Origin: Actinomadura kijaniata NBRC 14229
Lineage (GTDB): Bacteria > Actinomycetota > Actinomycetes > Streptosporangiales > Streptosporangiaceae
Direction: 5' to 3'
Assembly (NCBI RefSeq): GCF_001552175.1
Contig: NZ_BCQR01000069.1
Span: forward strand, 1-54,970
Length of the DNA stretch: 54,970 nucleotides
A program made the position numbers and the translations under genes. Positions 1-9,381 of the stretch are shown piece by piece (positions within the stretch are counted from its first letter, which is position 1; the number at the start of each line of letters is the position of its first letter). The notes below the pieces were generated by a model, which had not been told where the DNA came from, searched no databases, and saw only the letters and a list, made by a program, of their open reading frames with translations.

Positions 1-1
1 C

Positions 2-2419
2 GGGCCTGGGGGACCCGGTGGACCGGGCGGCCCCGAGGGACCGCGGCGCTCCCGGCGCGCGAAGACCGCCGGGGCGCAGGGCGGCGGCTTCATGCGGCAC
101 CTCCGGTCCCGCGACACGGGCTGGCGGCGCTTCCTGCCGTCCTGGAAGGTCGTGCTGGGCACGACGCTGCTCGGGGGCGCGAGCGTCGCCACGATGATCG
201 GCGTCGCCTACGCCAACACGCCGGTCCCCGAGCAGCCCACGGTCAAGGGCGTCGACGACGAGGCGTCGATCTTCTACTACGCCGACGGCAAGACCGAGAT
301 CGGCCGGATCGGCAAGCGCCGCGAGATCATCGACAAGCTCGACCAGATCCCCCCGCACGTGCAGGACGCGGTGCTGGCGGCCGAGAACCGCTCGTTCTGG
401 TCCGACAAGGGCGGCATCTCGATCAAGGGCACGTCACGGGCGGTCTGGCTGAACCTCACCGGCGGACGGGGCGGCGGCTCCACCATCACCCAGCAGCTCG
501 CCAAGAACTACTACTCCAACCCGCTCGACCGGTCCTACGGCCGCAAGGCCAAAGAGATGTTCATCTCGATGAAGCTGGAGGAGGAGAAGAGCAAGCAGGA
601 GATCCTCCGGCTCTACCTGAACACGGTCTCCTTCGGCCGCGACACCTACGGCATCCAGGCCGCCGCGCGCGAGTTCTTCGACAAGAACGTCGGCAAGCTC
701 ACGGTCGAGGAGGCCGCCGTCCTGGCGGGCGCCATCCAGGACCCCAACCGTGACATCGCCAAGAAGCAGAACCGCGACTGGGTGACGGGCCGGTACCGGT
801 ACGTCCTGAACGGCCTGGTCGAGATGAAGAAGCTCGACAAGGCGCGGGCCGACCAGATGGGCCAGCGGCTGCCGAAGATCCTCACGGTGAACGCGCACAG
901 CCCGGTCTACGCGGGCCAGAAGGGCTACATGCTCATGCGCGCCAAGGAGGAGCTGCGGCGCATGGGTGTCAAGGAGACCGATCTCACCACCAAGGGCCTG
1001 CGCGTCTACACCACCTTCGACAAGAAGAAGATGGAACTGGCGAAGGCCGCCGCCGAGCGCGGCGTGCCGCAGATCAACGCCGTCAAGCTCGCCAAGCGGA
1101 AGATCCGCGTCGGGCTGGTGTCGGTGAACAACGCCAACGGCGAGGTCGAGGCGTTCTACGGCGGTCCCGACTACCTCAAGTACGCGTTCGACAACGTCTG
1201 GAGCGGCAGCGCCCAGGCGGGCTCGGCGATGAAGCCGTACGTGCTGGCCACCGCGCTCAAGCAGGGCTACAGCCTGCGGAGCATGGTCGAGGGCCGGTCC
1301 CGCATCCCGCTGAACTTCAACGGCGACGTGGTGCCGGTGGGCACCCCGGGCGCGATCAAGGTGCCGAACGGCCACAGCGCCGGCCCCGCCGTCAACCTCA
1401 TCGACGCGACCGCCGACTCGACCAACACCGCGTACGTGCAGCTCGGCCTCAAGGTCAAGCTCCAGAACGTCGTCAAGACCGCGACCGACGCGGGCGTCTC
1501 CCCGGACATGCTGAAGCCGTTCGCGGCCCAGGCCGGTCTGTCGCTGGGCATCAACAACATCCGCCCGATCGAGCAGGCGGCGGGGTACCAGGCGTTCGCC
1601 AACGGCGGCACCTACCACAAGCCGCACGTCATCCGCCGGGTGATGGCGAAGGACAACAAGACGCACTGGAAGAAGTACCGGCACGAGACCCGCAAGGTGT
1701 TCGACGCCGGGGTCGCGGCCGACGCCACCTACGCGATGCAGCAGGTCGTCCGGCGCGGCACCGGGACGTCGGCGGCGCTGCCCGACGGCCGCCCCGTCGC
1801 CGGGAAGACCGGCACCACCGACCGGAACGTCGCGACCTGGTTCGTCGGCTACATCCCGCAGGTGTCCACCGCGGTGACGATGTACAGCGACAAGGTCGAC
1901 CCGGTCACCAAGCTCAAGCGCCCCCTGATCCTGGACGGCCACGGCGAGATCGAGGGCGGCAGCGGCCCGGCCAAGATCTGGCGCGCCTACATGGCCGAGG
2001 CCACCGACGGCATGGAGATCAAGCAGTTCCCGCCTCCGGTGTTCGGCGGCCGGACCGAGCTGTGGGCCAAGCCGCCCAAGAAGAAGGAGAAGAAGGAAGA
2101 GAAGAAGGAGGAGGACAAGGACCGTCCGGAGTGGTGCAACCTGCCCTGGTTGAAGGATCACCCGCGGTGCAAGGGCGAGGGTGGCCAGCCCGACGACCAG
2201 AACAAGCCCCCGTGCCAGTCGCCGGTCGCGGACGGTTCCTGTGACCCGAACAAGCCGCCGTCCCGCAAGCCGCCGTTCTGGTGGTGCGCGTCGCACCGCG
2301 AGCACCCGTGGTGCCGACCTCGTGGCGGCGGCCAGGATCAGGACGACAACGGACTGATCTTCCCGAACTCGGCCGGCCGGGTGCCCCTCGTCGTCTCCCC
2401 GGGACGACCACGGACCTGA
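2..2419 (+). CDS. Class A penicillin-binding protein (glycosyltransferase/transpeptidase), 5' end outside window
   Basis: Bifunctional peptidoglycan synthase, membrane-anchored and acting outside the membrane. The reading frame is open to the window edge and encodes a Gly/Pro/Arg-rich cytoplasmic leader like that of the next gene, so the ATG at 92 is probably internal and the true start lies upstream. After WRRFLPSWKVV comes one membrane segment, then the GT51 domain (AAENRSFW with the catalytic Glu, GGGSTITQQLAKN, RKAKEMFISMKLE, EILRLYLNTVSFG) and the transpeptidase domain (SAMK nucleophile motif, STN, KTGTT). The usual ED-x2-F-x2-H-x-G glycosyltransferase motif reads EN-x2-F with Asp in place of His. 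The tail is Lys/Glu-rich, then Pro-rich with paired Cys motifs (2132-2170, 2282-2314). A paralogue follows after about 300 bp. Confidence 0.93.
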   Translation, partial: GPGGPGGPGGPEGPRRSRRAKTAGAQGGGFMRHLRSRDTGWRRFLPSWKVVLGTTLLGGASVATMIGVAYANTPVPEQPTVKGVDDEASIFYYADGKTEIGRIGKRREIIDKLDQIPPHVQDAVLAAENRSFWSDKGGISIKGTSRAVWLNLTGGRGGGSTITQQLAKNYYSNPLDRSYGRKAKEMFISMKLEEEKSKQEILRLYLNTVSFGRDTYGIQAAAREFFDKNVGKLTVEEAAVLAGAIQDPNRDIAKKQNRDWVTGRYRYVLNGLVEMKKLDKARADQMGQRLPKILTVNAHSPVYAGQKGYMLMRAKEELRRMGVKETDLTTKGLRVYTTFDKKKMELAKAAAERGVPQINAVKLAKRKIRVGLVSVNNANGEVEAFYGGPDYLKYAFDNVWSGSAQAGSAMKPYVLATALKQGYSLRSMVEGRSRIPLNFNGDVVPVGTPGAIKVPNGHSAGPAVNLIDATADSTNTAYVQLGLKVKLQNVVKTATDAGVSPDMLKPFAAQAGLSLGINNIRPIEQAAGYQAFANGGTYHKPHVIRRVMAKDNKTHWKKYRHETRKVFDAGVAADATYAMQQVVRRGTGTSAALPDGRPVAGKTGTTDRNVATWFVGYIPQVSTAVTMYSDKVDPVTKLKRPLILDGHGEIEGGSGPAKIWRAYMAEATDGMEIKQFPPPVFGGRTELWAKPPKKKEKKEEKKEEDKDRPEWCNLPWLKDHPRCKGEGGQPDDQNKPPCQSPVADGSCDPNKPPSRKPPFWWCASHREHPWCRPRGGGQDQDDNGLIFPNSAGRVPLVVSPGRPRT

Positions 2420-2431
2420 CCCGAAATCCGC

Positions 2432-2465
2432 GACGCCCCGCCCGGCCCCGGCCGCGCGGGGCGTC
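2432..2465 (+). terminator. Rho-independent-type hairpin after first PBP
   Basis: GACGCCCCGC pairs perfectly with GCGGGGCGTC across a 14-nt GC-rich loop, starting 12 nt after the PBP stop. There is no U-tract, as is common in high-GC actinobacteria. Confidence 0.6.
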
Positions 2466-2724
2466 CGCGTTCGCGGGCGGATGGATGTTCCGGCAGATCA
2501 CAAGCGGGACACTAGGCGACATGAGTGAACGAAGGGTCATGTGAGAGAGTAGGAACGGCATATATCCACTTAACGGGTGTACCGGTTTAAGTCGCGAACA
2601 TGCCCGGTGATCCGTCACCATCAGTTCTGCGTCTCCCTAGTACCGGAACTCGGTGGCCCCCCACGCCTCGGAGTCAGCAGTACCCTCGGACGACGCACAG
2701 CCGTACCCCAGGTGATGAGGACGC
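2466..2724. other. Intergenic region between the two PBP genes
   Basis: No coding potential is seen. The stretch from about 2535 to 2610 is clearly less GC-rich than its surroundings (TATATCC, TTAAC, GGTTTAAG), so the promoter of the second PBP gene probably lies here. No consensus -35/-10 pair can be assigned with confidence. GATGAGGA at 2713-2720 is the ribosome binding site for the GTG at 2725. Confidence 0.4.
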
Positions 2725-5502
2725 GTGAGTTACCCAAGCCAATATGGTCCGGAATACGGAGACGGTCCCAGCCCCCGGGGCCCGCGCCGCCCCGGCGGTC
2801 CTGGCGCGCCCCGCACTGGCCGGGGCGCACCAGGTGAGGCGAGGGGCGGCCCGCCCAGACCCGCGCGGGGCGGTGGACGGCAGGCACCGCGTACGACGGG
2901 CGGCAGGCCCCAGCCGGGCGCCCGCCGCCGTCCGGCCGCGCCCCCGCCCCCGGTCCCGCAGCGCGGTGAACACCAGGCCCCGCCCGCTCCCCGGCCGGGC
3001 GGCCCCGGTCGCCCCGGAGGCCCGGGCGGCCCTGGCGGGCCGCGTCGCCCTGGTGGCGGCGGCCCCGGTGGCGGCGGAGGCGACGGCTTCTGGGACGAGA
3101 CCGAGAAGCGGCCCCGGCGGAGCCGGGGCGGCAAGGGCGGCGGAGGCGACGGGGACGGCCGCAAGCCCCGCAAGGAGGGCTGGCGCCGCTTCGTCCCGTC
3201 GTGGAAGGTGACGGCGGGCGTCGCCGCGGTGATGGTGCTGGCTGCCTGCGTCCTGGTCTTCGTCGGCTACAGCATGACGCCGGTCCCCGATGACAAGGCC
3301 GCCCAGGAGGGCGTGCTCTCCCAGGGGTCGGTCATCACCTACAAGAACGGCACGCCGCTCATGCGGATGGGCGCCAAGCGCGAGTTCGTGGCGATCAACA
3401 AGGTCCCCCCGCATGTGCAGGACGCGGTGGTGGCGGCCGAGGACCGCGAGTTCTACACGAGCAACCTCGGCGTCTCGCCCAAGGGCATGGCCCGCGCACT
3501 CCTCAAGGCGGCGACCGGTGAGAGCGTCGAGGGCGGCTCGACCATCACCCAGCAGCTGGCCCGCAACTACTACAAGGGCCTCAGCCAGGACCGGACGATG
3601 AGCCGGAAGTTCAAGGAGATCTTCATCGCGTCCAAGCTCGGCCAGAGCAAGCAAAAAGAGCAGATCCTGGAGATGTACCTGAACACGATCCCGTTCGGCC
3701 GCCAGTCGCTCGGGATCCAGATGGCCGCGCGCTCCTACTTCCACAAGACCGTCGACAAGCTCAGCGTCGAAGAGGGCGCGATGCTGGCCGCGTTGATCCA
3801 GCAGCCCGGTTACTTCAAGACCCAGGGCGACTCCGAGGCCGTCCAGGCGCTGAAGAACCGCTGGAACTACGTTCTCGACGGCATGGTCAAGATGGGCAAG
3901 CTCGACCAGGCCAAGCGGGCGGCGATGAGGTTCCCCAATACCAAGCAGGAGTGGAGCGACGTCAAGGAGGACCCACAGTCCATCTACATCCGCGACCGGG
4001 TGATGTTCGAGCTCAACAAGATCGACCCTGAGCTGGCCCGGGCCGTCCTCGCCGGCAGCGGCGGCATCGAGATCCGGACCAGCCTTGACCCCAAGATCAT
4101 GAAATTCGCGGTCGACGCGATGAAGGAGCAGGGCGTCGGCTCCTGGCCCAAGCACATCGGCACCGGTCTGATCGCGGTCGACTCCTCCAACGGAGAGATC
4201 CTGGGGTTCTACGGTGGCAACCCCAAGCGCAACCAGCTGCCCAGTGTGTTCAGCCCCGGCGCGCAGGTGGGTTCGTCGTTCAAGCCGTACGTGCTGGCCG
4301 CCGCGCTCAAACAGGGCCACGGCGTCAAGTCGATGATCAGCGGCAAGTCGCCGATGTGCTTCACCGCCTCCGGGGCCGTCCCGGGCAACTGCACCAGTGG
4401 CGGCTACCCGGTCCGCAACGACGCGGGCGATCCGCCGTTCAACGTGATCGATCTGGTCAAGGCCACCGAGAAGTCGGTCAACACCTCCTACGTCAAGCTC
4501 GGCCTGGAGGTCGGCCTCGACAACGTGGTCAAGACCGCCGAGGCCTTCGGCGTTCCGAACTCCTACATCAAGCCGCACGCCAACATGGCAGGTCTGTCGC
4601 TGGGCATCTCCAACATCCCGCCCATCTACCAGGCATCCGGTTACGCGGCGTTCGCCAACGGCGGCACCGCCGTCGATCCGCACCTGATCACCAAGGTGAC
4701 GCGCAAGGACCCGGTGAGCAAGAAGGTCACCAACGTCCCGCTGCCCTGGAAGAAGGAGCAGGTGCTCAACGCCGAGCAGGCGGCGCAGGCCAACTACGCG
4801 ATGCGCTCGGTGGTCACCAGCGGTACCGGTACGGCGGCGCGGCTCCCCGACGGCCGTCAGGTCGCGGGTAAGACCGGTACCGCCGAGAAGAACTCCGCCG
4901 CCTGGTTCGTGGGCTACATCCCGCAGGTCTCCGCGGCCGTGTCGATGTACAACACGAAGGGCGTCAAGCCCATCTCGGGCATCCCCGGCTTCCCCCAGAC
5001 GCGCAGCGTCTACGGTGGTACCGTCCCGGCGAAGATCTGGAACAGCTTCATGCAGAAGGTCATCGCCTACAAGCAGTTGGAGCCGAAGCAGTTCGCGCCG
5101 CCGACCTTCACGGGCCTGACCAACCACCAGTGGGACGCGCCGCCCCCGCCGAAGCCGACGAAGAAGCCGACGACCCCGTCCGAGACACCTTCGTGCCAGC
5201 CGACCGAACCGGGCAGCGGCAACGGCGACGGCAACGGCCAGCAGCCCCCGAACTGCCAGCCCACCGAGCCGCCGGAGGAGCCCACCGAGCCGACGAGTCC
5301 GCCGCCCTCGGGTGAGAAGCCGCCGTGCACCAGTCCCGGCGTCCCGGTCGGCTGTGACCCCGACAAGCCGCCGACCGATCCGAACGAGCTCAAGCGGTGG
5401 TGCAGGTGGCACCCGGGCCACGCGAGCTGCACGAAGGAACCGGACGGTCCCGAGACCCAGGGCTACCGCCCGCAGAGCCGCCCCTCCGGTGAGGGCGCGT
5501 AG
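2725..5502 (+). CDS. Class A penicillin-binding protein, second tandem copy
   Basis: Bifunctional peptidoglycan glycosyltransferase/transpeptidase of 925 aa. The GTG start is supported by GATGAGGA just upstream. A roughly 150-residue Pro/Gly/Arg-rich cytoplasmic leader precedes WRRFVPSWKV and a single membrane segment. The GT51 domain has AAEDREFY, GGSTITQQLARN and LEMYLNTIPFG; the transpeptidase has GSSFK, SVNTSY and KTGTAE. The extracytoplasmic tail is Pro/Thr-rich with several Cys, including WCRWHPGHASC (5398-5430) and a CTSP...GCDPDKPP block resembling the CQSP...SCDPNKPP block of the preceding gene. The shared leader, core and tail indicate tandem duplication. The long Pro/Arg leader suggests a cytoplasmic interaction region, which is inference. 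Confidence 0.95.
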   Translation: MSYPSQYGPEYGDGPSPRGPRRPGGPGAPRTGRGAPGEARGGPPRPARGGGRQAPRTTGGRPQPGARRRPAAPPPPVPQRGEHQAPPAPRPGGPGRPGGPGGPGGPRRPGGGGPGGGGGDGFWDETEKRPRRSRGGKGGGGDGDGRKPRKEGWRRFVPSWKVTAGVAAVMVLAACVLVFVGYSMTPVPDDKAAQEGVLSQGSVITYKNGTPLMRMGAKREFVAINKVPPHVQDAVVAAEDREFYTSNLGVSPKGMARALLKAATGESVEGGSTITQQLARNYYKGLSQDRTMSRKFKEIFIASKLGQSKQKEQILEMYLNTIPFGRQSLGIQMAARSYFHKTVDKLSVEEGAMLAALIQQPGYFKTQGDSEAVQALKNRWNYVLDGMVKMGKLDQAKRAAMRFPNTKQEWSDVKEDPQSIYIRDRVMFELNKIDPELARAVLAGSGGIEIRTSLDPKIMKFAVDAMKEQGVGSWPKHIGTGLIAVDSSNGEILGFYGGNPKRNQLPSVFSPGAQVGSSFKPYVLAAALKQGHGVKSMISGKSPMCFTASGAVPGNCTSGGYPVRNDAGDPPFNVIDLVKATEKSVNTSYVKLGLEVGLDNVVKTAEAFGVPNSYIKPHANMAGLSLGISNIPPIYQASGYAAFANGGTAVDPHLITKVTRKDPVSKKVTNVPLPWKKEQVLNAEQAAQANYAMRSVVTSGTGTAARLPDGRQVAGKTGTAEKNSAAWFVGYIPQVSAAVSMYNTKGVKPISGIPGFPQTRSVYGGTVPAKIWNSFMQKVIAYKQLEPKQFAPPTFTGLTNHQWDAPPPPKPTKKPTTPSETPSCQPTEPGSGNGDGNGQQPPNCQPTEPPEEPTEPTSPPPSGEKPPCTSPGVPVGCDPDKPPTDPNELKRWCRWHPGHASCTKEPDGPETQGYRPQSRPSGEGA

Positions 5503-5524
5503 CGAACGCGACGGCTAGCAGGCA

Positions 5525-5574
5525 GGACGCCGAAGGCCGCCCTTCCCCAGTGGGAAGGGCGGCCTTCGGCGTCC
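5525..5574. terminator. Bidirectional terminator, 23-bp perfect stem
   Basis: Two 23-nt arms (5525-5547 and 5552-5574) are perfectly complementary around a CAGT tetraloop. The hairpin lies between the stop of the PBP gene and the stop of the convergent kinase gene, so it can serve both strands. Confidence 0.9.
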
Positions 5575-5582
5575 GGGAGCGT

Positions 5583-7169
5583 TCACCCGCGCACGTCGTG
5601 CCAGGGCTCGCAGCGGATGTAGTCGATCTTCAGGGCGCCGGCGGCGTCCCGGGTGACGTTCCGCGCCAGGCAGGTCCGGACCCGGAACGTCTTCGTGCAC
5701 CGGGAGTCGAACCGCGCGGTGTGGTCCTGCCCGAACCTCGTGTACTCGACGCCGTAGTCGCACATCGTGCCGCCGTCGAAGTGCTGGTGCTCGAACAGCG
5801 CGTACCCGGCGGTCTTCCGCGTCATCCGCAGGCTCAGCGAGCTGGTGAACTCCCCGCCGGACACGTCGTACACGCCCCTCGCGGAGATCCCCGGGAGGCC
5901 GGGCGCGGCCCAGGGGCCCTTCGGCGGGGGCTTGCGCGTCGCGGTTCTGGACGGTTTCGGGCTGGCGGTCCGGGTCGGCTTGGCCTTCGCCGACCCGGCG
6001 GGGGACGGGCGGGCGGAGTCGGCCGGGGGTGAGGGCGGCGCCGGGGACGTCGAGGACTGCGGCATCGTCGTGTTCGCGGCGGGGGCGCCGGTGTCCGGCC
6101 AGAGGACGAAGCCCGCCGTCACCGCGACCGCCACGCCGACGACCGCGCCCGCCAGCACCCCCGCCAGCGGGACGCTCCTGGGCTGTTTCGGCGGCTGCGT
6201 CGCCGCCCCCGCCTGCGCCCACGGCGCCGGCGGCAGCGGTGGCGCGGGGGGCTGGTTGGTGGACGAGGCGGCGAGCCCGGCCCCGATCCCCATCATCTGC
6301 GCGGCCGACGGCCGCGGCGGCAGCCCCGGCGCGGCCAGCGTGGGCGCCCTGCCGGTGATCAGCGCCGACAGCAGCTGCTCGGCGGTGGGCCGGGCACGCG
6401 GGTCCTTGGCCAGGCACGCCGCGACCAGGTCCCGCAGTGGCGAGGGGAGACCGGTCAGGTCCGGTTCGGCGTGCAGGATCCGGTGCGTCGTCATCGCGTC
6501 GGTCCCGAACGGCGGCCGCCCGGTCGCGACGAACACCATCGTCGACGCCCACGCGAACACGTCCACCGCTCCGGTCAGCGGCTCGCCGCGCAGTTGCTCG
6601 GGCGCCATGTAGGCGGGCGTGCCGATGATGTCGGTGGCCTCCCCGGCCGTCGTCGCGGTCGCCGTCTCCCGCGCGATCCCGAAGTCGATGACGCGCGGCC
6701 CGTCGGGGCCCATGATGACGTTGCCGGGTTTGAAGTCGCGGTGCACGATGCCCGCCTCGTGGATCGCGACCAGCGCGGTGGCGGTGGCGACGGCGATCCG
6801 GTCCAGCGACGGGCCCGAACGCGGCCCCTGCCCGCCCACCAGCGCCAGCAGCGACGGGCCCGGCACGTACTCGCTGGCGATGTAGGGCCGCCCGTCCGCG
6901 GTGGCGCCGACGTCCAGCACCCGCGCGGTGCAGAACTGGGCGACGGCCTTGGCCGTCGCCGCCTCCCGCTGGAACCGCCGGGCCGCCTCGCCCGGGACCC
7001 CGCCGCCGGGGCCGCTGAGCAGCTTGACCGCGACAGGCCCGTGATCGGGAGATTCGCCCAGGTAGACGACGCCCTGGCCGCCCCTGCCGAGGACCCGGCG
7101 GATAACGTGGGGGCCTACGCGCTCGGGGTCCCCCGGTCCCAGCGGTTCCCCGACCGTGGGAAGATCCAC
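5583..7169 (-). CDS. Receptor-type serine/threonine protein kinase
   Basis: Hanks-type kinase of 528 aa. The frame stays open far upstream, but GTG at 7169 with GAGAGGAG 8 nt before it places the start just before the domain. The N-terminal kinase domain has the glycine loop GRGGQGVVYLG (28-38), the ATP lysine in VAVK (K49), HRDFKPGN (143-150), IDFG (161-164) and a GTPAYMAPEQ activation segment. A Pro/Ala linker leads to one membrane helix (SVPLAGVLAGAVVGVAVAV) and then an outward Ser/Pro/Thr-rich stem plus a roughly 120-residue globular domain with four Cys, probably disulfide-bonded. That outer domain is not recognised and may be the sensor. Neighbouring cell-wall genes suggest envelope signalling, by inference. 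Confidence 0.93.
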   Translation of the reverse strand: MDLPTVGEPLGPGDPERVGPHVIRRVLGRGGQGVVYLGESPDHGPVAVKLLSGPGGGVPGEAARRFQREAATAKAVAQFCTARVLDVGATADGRPYIASEYVPGPSLLALVGGQGPRSGPSLDRIAVATATALVAIHEAGIVHRDFKPGNVIMGPDGPRVIDFGIARETATATTAGEATDIIGTPAYMAPEQLRGEPLTGAVDVFAWASTMVFVATGRPPFGTDAMTTHRILHAEPDLTGLPSPLRDLVAACLAKDPRARPTAEQLLSALITGRAPTLAAPGLPPRPSAAQMMGIGAGLAASSTNQPPAPPLPPAPWAQAGAATQPPKQPRSVPLAGVLAGAVVGVAVAVTAGFVLWPDTGAPAANTTMPQSSTSPAPPSPPADSARPSPAGSAKAKPTRTASPKPSRTATRKPPPKGPWAAPGLPGISARGVYDVSGGEFTSSLSLRMTRKTAGYALFEHQHFDGGTMCDYGVEYTRFGQDHTARFDSRCTKTFRVRTCLARNVTRDAAGALKIDYIRCEPWHDVRG

Positions 7170-7274
7170 CCCTGCGGCTCCTCTCGTTGGCACGGCGTCG
7201 TCGCCGTTTCCTGGACGTGGTGTCAGTTGATCTCGGTCGACCAAGCATCCGACGAACGGAAATCGAATAGCAAA

Positions 7275-8450
7275 GTGAAGGCGATCACCGACCGGTTCCG
7301 GCCGGGGGACCGCGGGGCGTTGGCGCTGTGGCTCGGGGCGTGGCTCGGCGTCATGTTCGTCGTCGCGGTCGCCCCTCGCGCGCTGCCCGCGCTCTTCGAT
7401 TCCCGCCCGTATCTTGACAGGTGGGCGCAGTGGGACGCGGTCCGGTTCACCAAGCTGGCCACGTACGGGTATGACGGTCCGCCGTGGGAGAAGTTCGATC
7501 CGGGATGGCCCGCGTTCTTCCCCGGTTATCCGCTGGCGCTGCGCGCGGTCGGCGCCCTGGTGGGCGACCTGCGGGCCGCCGGGTTGTTGATCTCCCTGGT
7601 CGCGGGCGCGGTCGCGGTGGTGGCGCTGGCCCGGCTCGGGAACGACGCCGAACGCGCGCAGGTGACCGACGCCACATCCGGGGAGGGCGGGGAGCGCGCG
7701 CCGTCCGGGCGGCTCGGCACGATGGCGGTCGTCGCGATGCTGGCGGGCCCCGGCGCGGTGTTCCTGTTCGCGGGCTACTCGGAGTCGCTGTTCCTGGCGT
7801 TCGCGCTGCCCGCCTGGTTGTGCGCGCGGCGCGGGCAGTGGATGTGGGCGGGGCTGCTGGCGATGCCCGCCTCCGCCGTCCGCATCACCGGCCTGTTCCT
7901 GGTGCTGGCGATGCTGGTGGAGTACGCGGTCGGCGCGCACGGACGACGGAGCGGGGGCCTTCGGCCGGCCGGGTGGCTGGTGCTGCCGTTCCTGCCGCTG
8001 GCGGCCTACACCTTCTACCAGTGGACGCGGACCGGCGACTGGATGGCGTGGCAGCACGCGCAGGAGGCGGGCTGGGACCGGAAGTTCACGATGCCGTGGG
8101 ACGCGCTGGACCTGACCTGGCAGGCGGCGTTCGCGGTGGACAACGAGTTCACGCTCGCGTTCCGCATCGAGCTGGCCGCCGCCGCCGTCGGTGTGGCGCT
8201 GACGGTGTTCCTGCTGTTGCGGCGGCGGTGGCCGGAGGCGACGTACGTGGGGTTGCAGCTGGTGGCGCTGATGACCTCGTCGTACTACCTGTCGATCGGG
8301 CGGGCGACGCTGCTGTGGTGGCCGCTGTGGCTGGCCCTCGGCGGCATGGCGGTGCGCTGGCCGAGGGCCTTCGCGGGACTGGTCGCGGCGGCGCTGCCGT
8401 TCGCGGTGCTCCAGCTGCTCACGTTCACCTCGGGGGCCTGGGCGGGCTGA
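7275..8450 (+). CDS. PIG-V-like mannosyltransferase family membrane protein
   Basis: Polytopic membrane protein of about 391 aa resembling the actinobacterial mannosyltransferase (PIG-V-related) family, which transfers mannose from a polyprenyl-phosphate donor to envelope acceptors. Visible features are an N-terminal helix followed by SRPYLDRWAQWDAVRFTKLA, where WD is the usual acidic loop motif, then PGWPAFFPGYPLALR, GYSESLFLAFALPAW and about nine hydrophobic segments. GTG at 7275 is the most likely start, although its ribosome binding site is weak; a TTG at 7227 is an alternative. It is divergent from the kinase with about 105 bp between them. The acceptor is unknown. Confidence 0.85.
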   Translation: MKAITDRFRPGDRGALALWLGAWLGVMFVVAVAPRALPALFDSRPYLDRWAQWDAVRFTKLATYGYDGPPWEKFDPGWPAFFPGYPLALRAVGALVGDLRAAGLLISLVAGAVAVVALARLGNDAERAQVTDATSGEGGERAPSGRLGTMAVVAMLAGPGAVFLFAGYSESLFLAFALPAWLCARRGQWMWAGLLAMPASAVRITGLFLVLAMLVEYAVGAHGRRSGGLRPAGWLVLPFLPLAAYTFYQWTRTGDWMAWQHAQEAGWDRKFTMPWDALDLTWQAAFAVDNEFTLAFRIELAAAAVGVALTVFLLLRRRWPEATYVGLQLVALMTSSYYLSIGRATLLWWPLWLALGGMAVRWPRAFAGLVAAALPFAVLQLLTFTSGAWAG

Positions 8451-8533
8451 CCAGCGCAGCCCGCGGCGCAACTCCCGTCAAGATCTCGTCTCTCCCGAAT
8501 GGAACACCAGGTGGGAGGGGTAGTTCACCGGTC

Positions 8534-9379
8534 ATGCGGATCACCCCTGTGCTCGCCGCTCTCGCCCTGCTGTCCGGCCTCCTCACACCCGGCGCCGCCC
8601 ACGCCCGGACGACGCCCGCGCCGCCCGGTGTCCAGGCCCGTTCCGCCCTGCTGGTCGACGACGGGACCAGCGAGATCCTGTGGGGGCGTCGCGCCCGCGA
8701 ACGCCGCCCCATCGGCAGCCTCGCCAAGGTCATGACCGCCGTCGTCGTCGTCCACGAGGGCGGCCTGAACCGGCGGCTGCGCGTGAAGCCCCAGCACCTG
8801 GCCTACGCGCACGCCCGCCACGGCACCGTCGCGCGGCTGCGCCCCGGCGACCGGATCCGCGTCCGCGACCTGCTCCACGCGCTGCTGCTGCCGTCCGGAT
8901 CCGACGCCGCCGCGGTGCTCGCCGAGGCGTACGGGCCGGGCCACCACCGCTTCGTCCGCAAGATGAACCGCCTCGCGCGCGCGTTCGGCATGACCCGCAC
9001 CCGCTACTCCGACGCCGCCGGGCTGCCGCCGTCGCCGGGCCACTCCACGGCCCGCGACCAGGTCGTGCTCGGCAGGTACGCGCTGGGCCTCCCCGAACTC
9101 CGGCGGATCGTGCGCAAACCCCGGCACGCGCTGCGCGCCGGGGACGGCCACGGCCGTTACGTGTGGCTCACCACCAACGCCATGCTCGGCGACTACCCCG
9201 GCCTGCTCGGCGTCAAGAGCGGCTACACCCTCGCCGCCGGGGCCAGCTTCCTGTTCGCGGCCCGCCGCCACGGCCGCACGCTGGTCGGCGTGGTCCTCAA
9301 CAGCTCCCCGACCGTGCGGGCGGCCCGTTTCCGGGACGCCCGCAAGATCCTGAACTGGGGGTTCCGCCACACCCGCTGA
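8534..9379 (+). CDS. D-alanyl-D-alanine carboxypeptidase (S11 family)
   Basis: Secreted DD-carboxypeptidase that trims the terminal D-Ala of peptidoglycan stem peptides, 281 aa. A Sec signal peptide (positive start, hydrophobic core, GAAHA cleavage region) precedes the S11 domain. Catalytic motifs are SLAK with Ser62 and Lys65, SGS in LLPSGSDAA in place of the usual SGN, and K-S-G in GVKSGYT. There is no C-terminal amphipathic anchor or PBP5-like second domain, and the protein ends soon after the catalytic fold. The start is the first ATG in frame, with GGGAGGGG slightly distant upstream. Two PBPs and the mannosyltransferase nearby make this a cell-envelope neighbourhood. Confidence 0.93.
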   Translation: MRITPVLAALALLSGLLTPGAAHARTTPAPPGVQARSALLVDDGTSEILWGRRARERRPIGSLAKVMTAVVVVHEGGLNRRLRVKPQHLAYAHARHGTVARLRPGDRIRVRDLLHALLLPSGSDAAAVLAEAYGPGHHRFVRKMNRLARAFGMTRTRYSDAAGLPPSPGHSTARDQVVLGRYALGLPELRRIVRKPRHALRAGDGHGRYVWLTTNAMLGDYPGLLGVKSGYTLAAGASFLFAARRHGRTLVGVVLNSSPTVRAARFRDARKILNWGFRHTR

Positions 9380-9381
9380 GG

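Noticed and set aside
434..2305. 623-codon antisense ORF over the first PBP
   Set aside because: Low-complexity Arg/Leu/Gly/Val translation, antisense to a conserved enzyme; a shadow of high GC3.
2674..5421. 915-codon antisense ORF over the second PBP
   Set aside because: Compositional mirror of the PBP frame without any domain.
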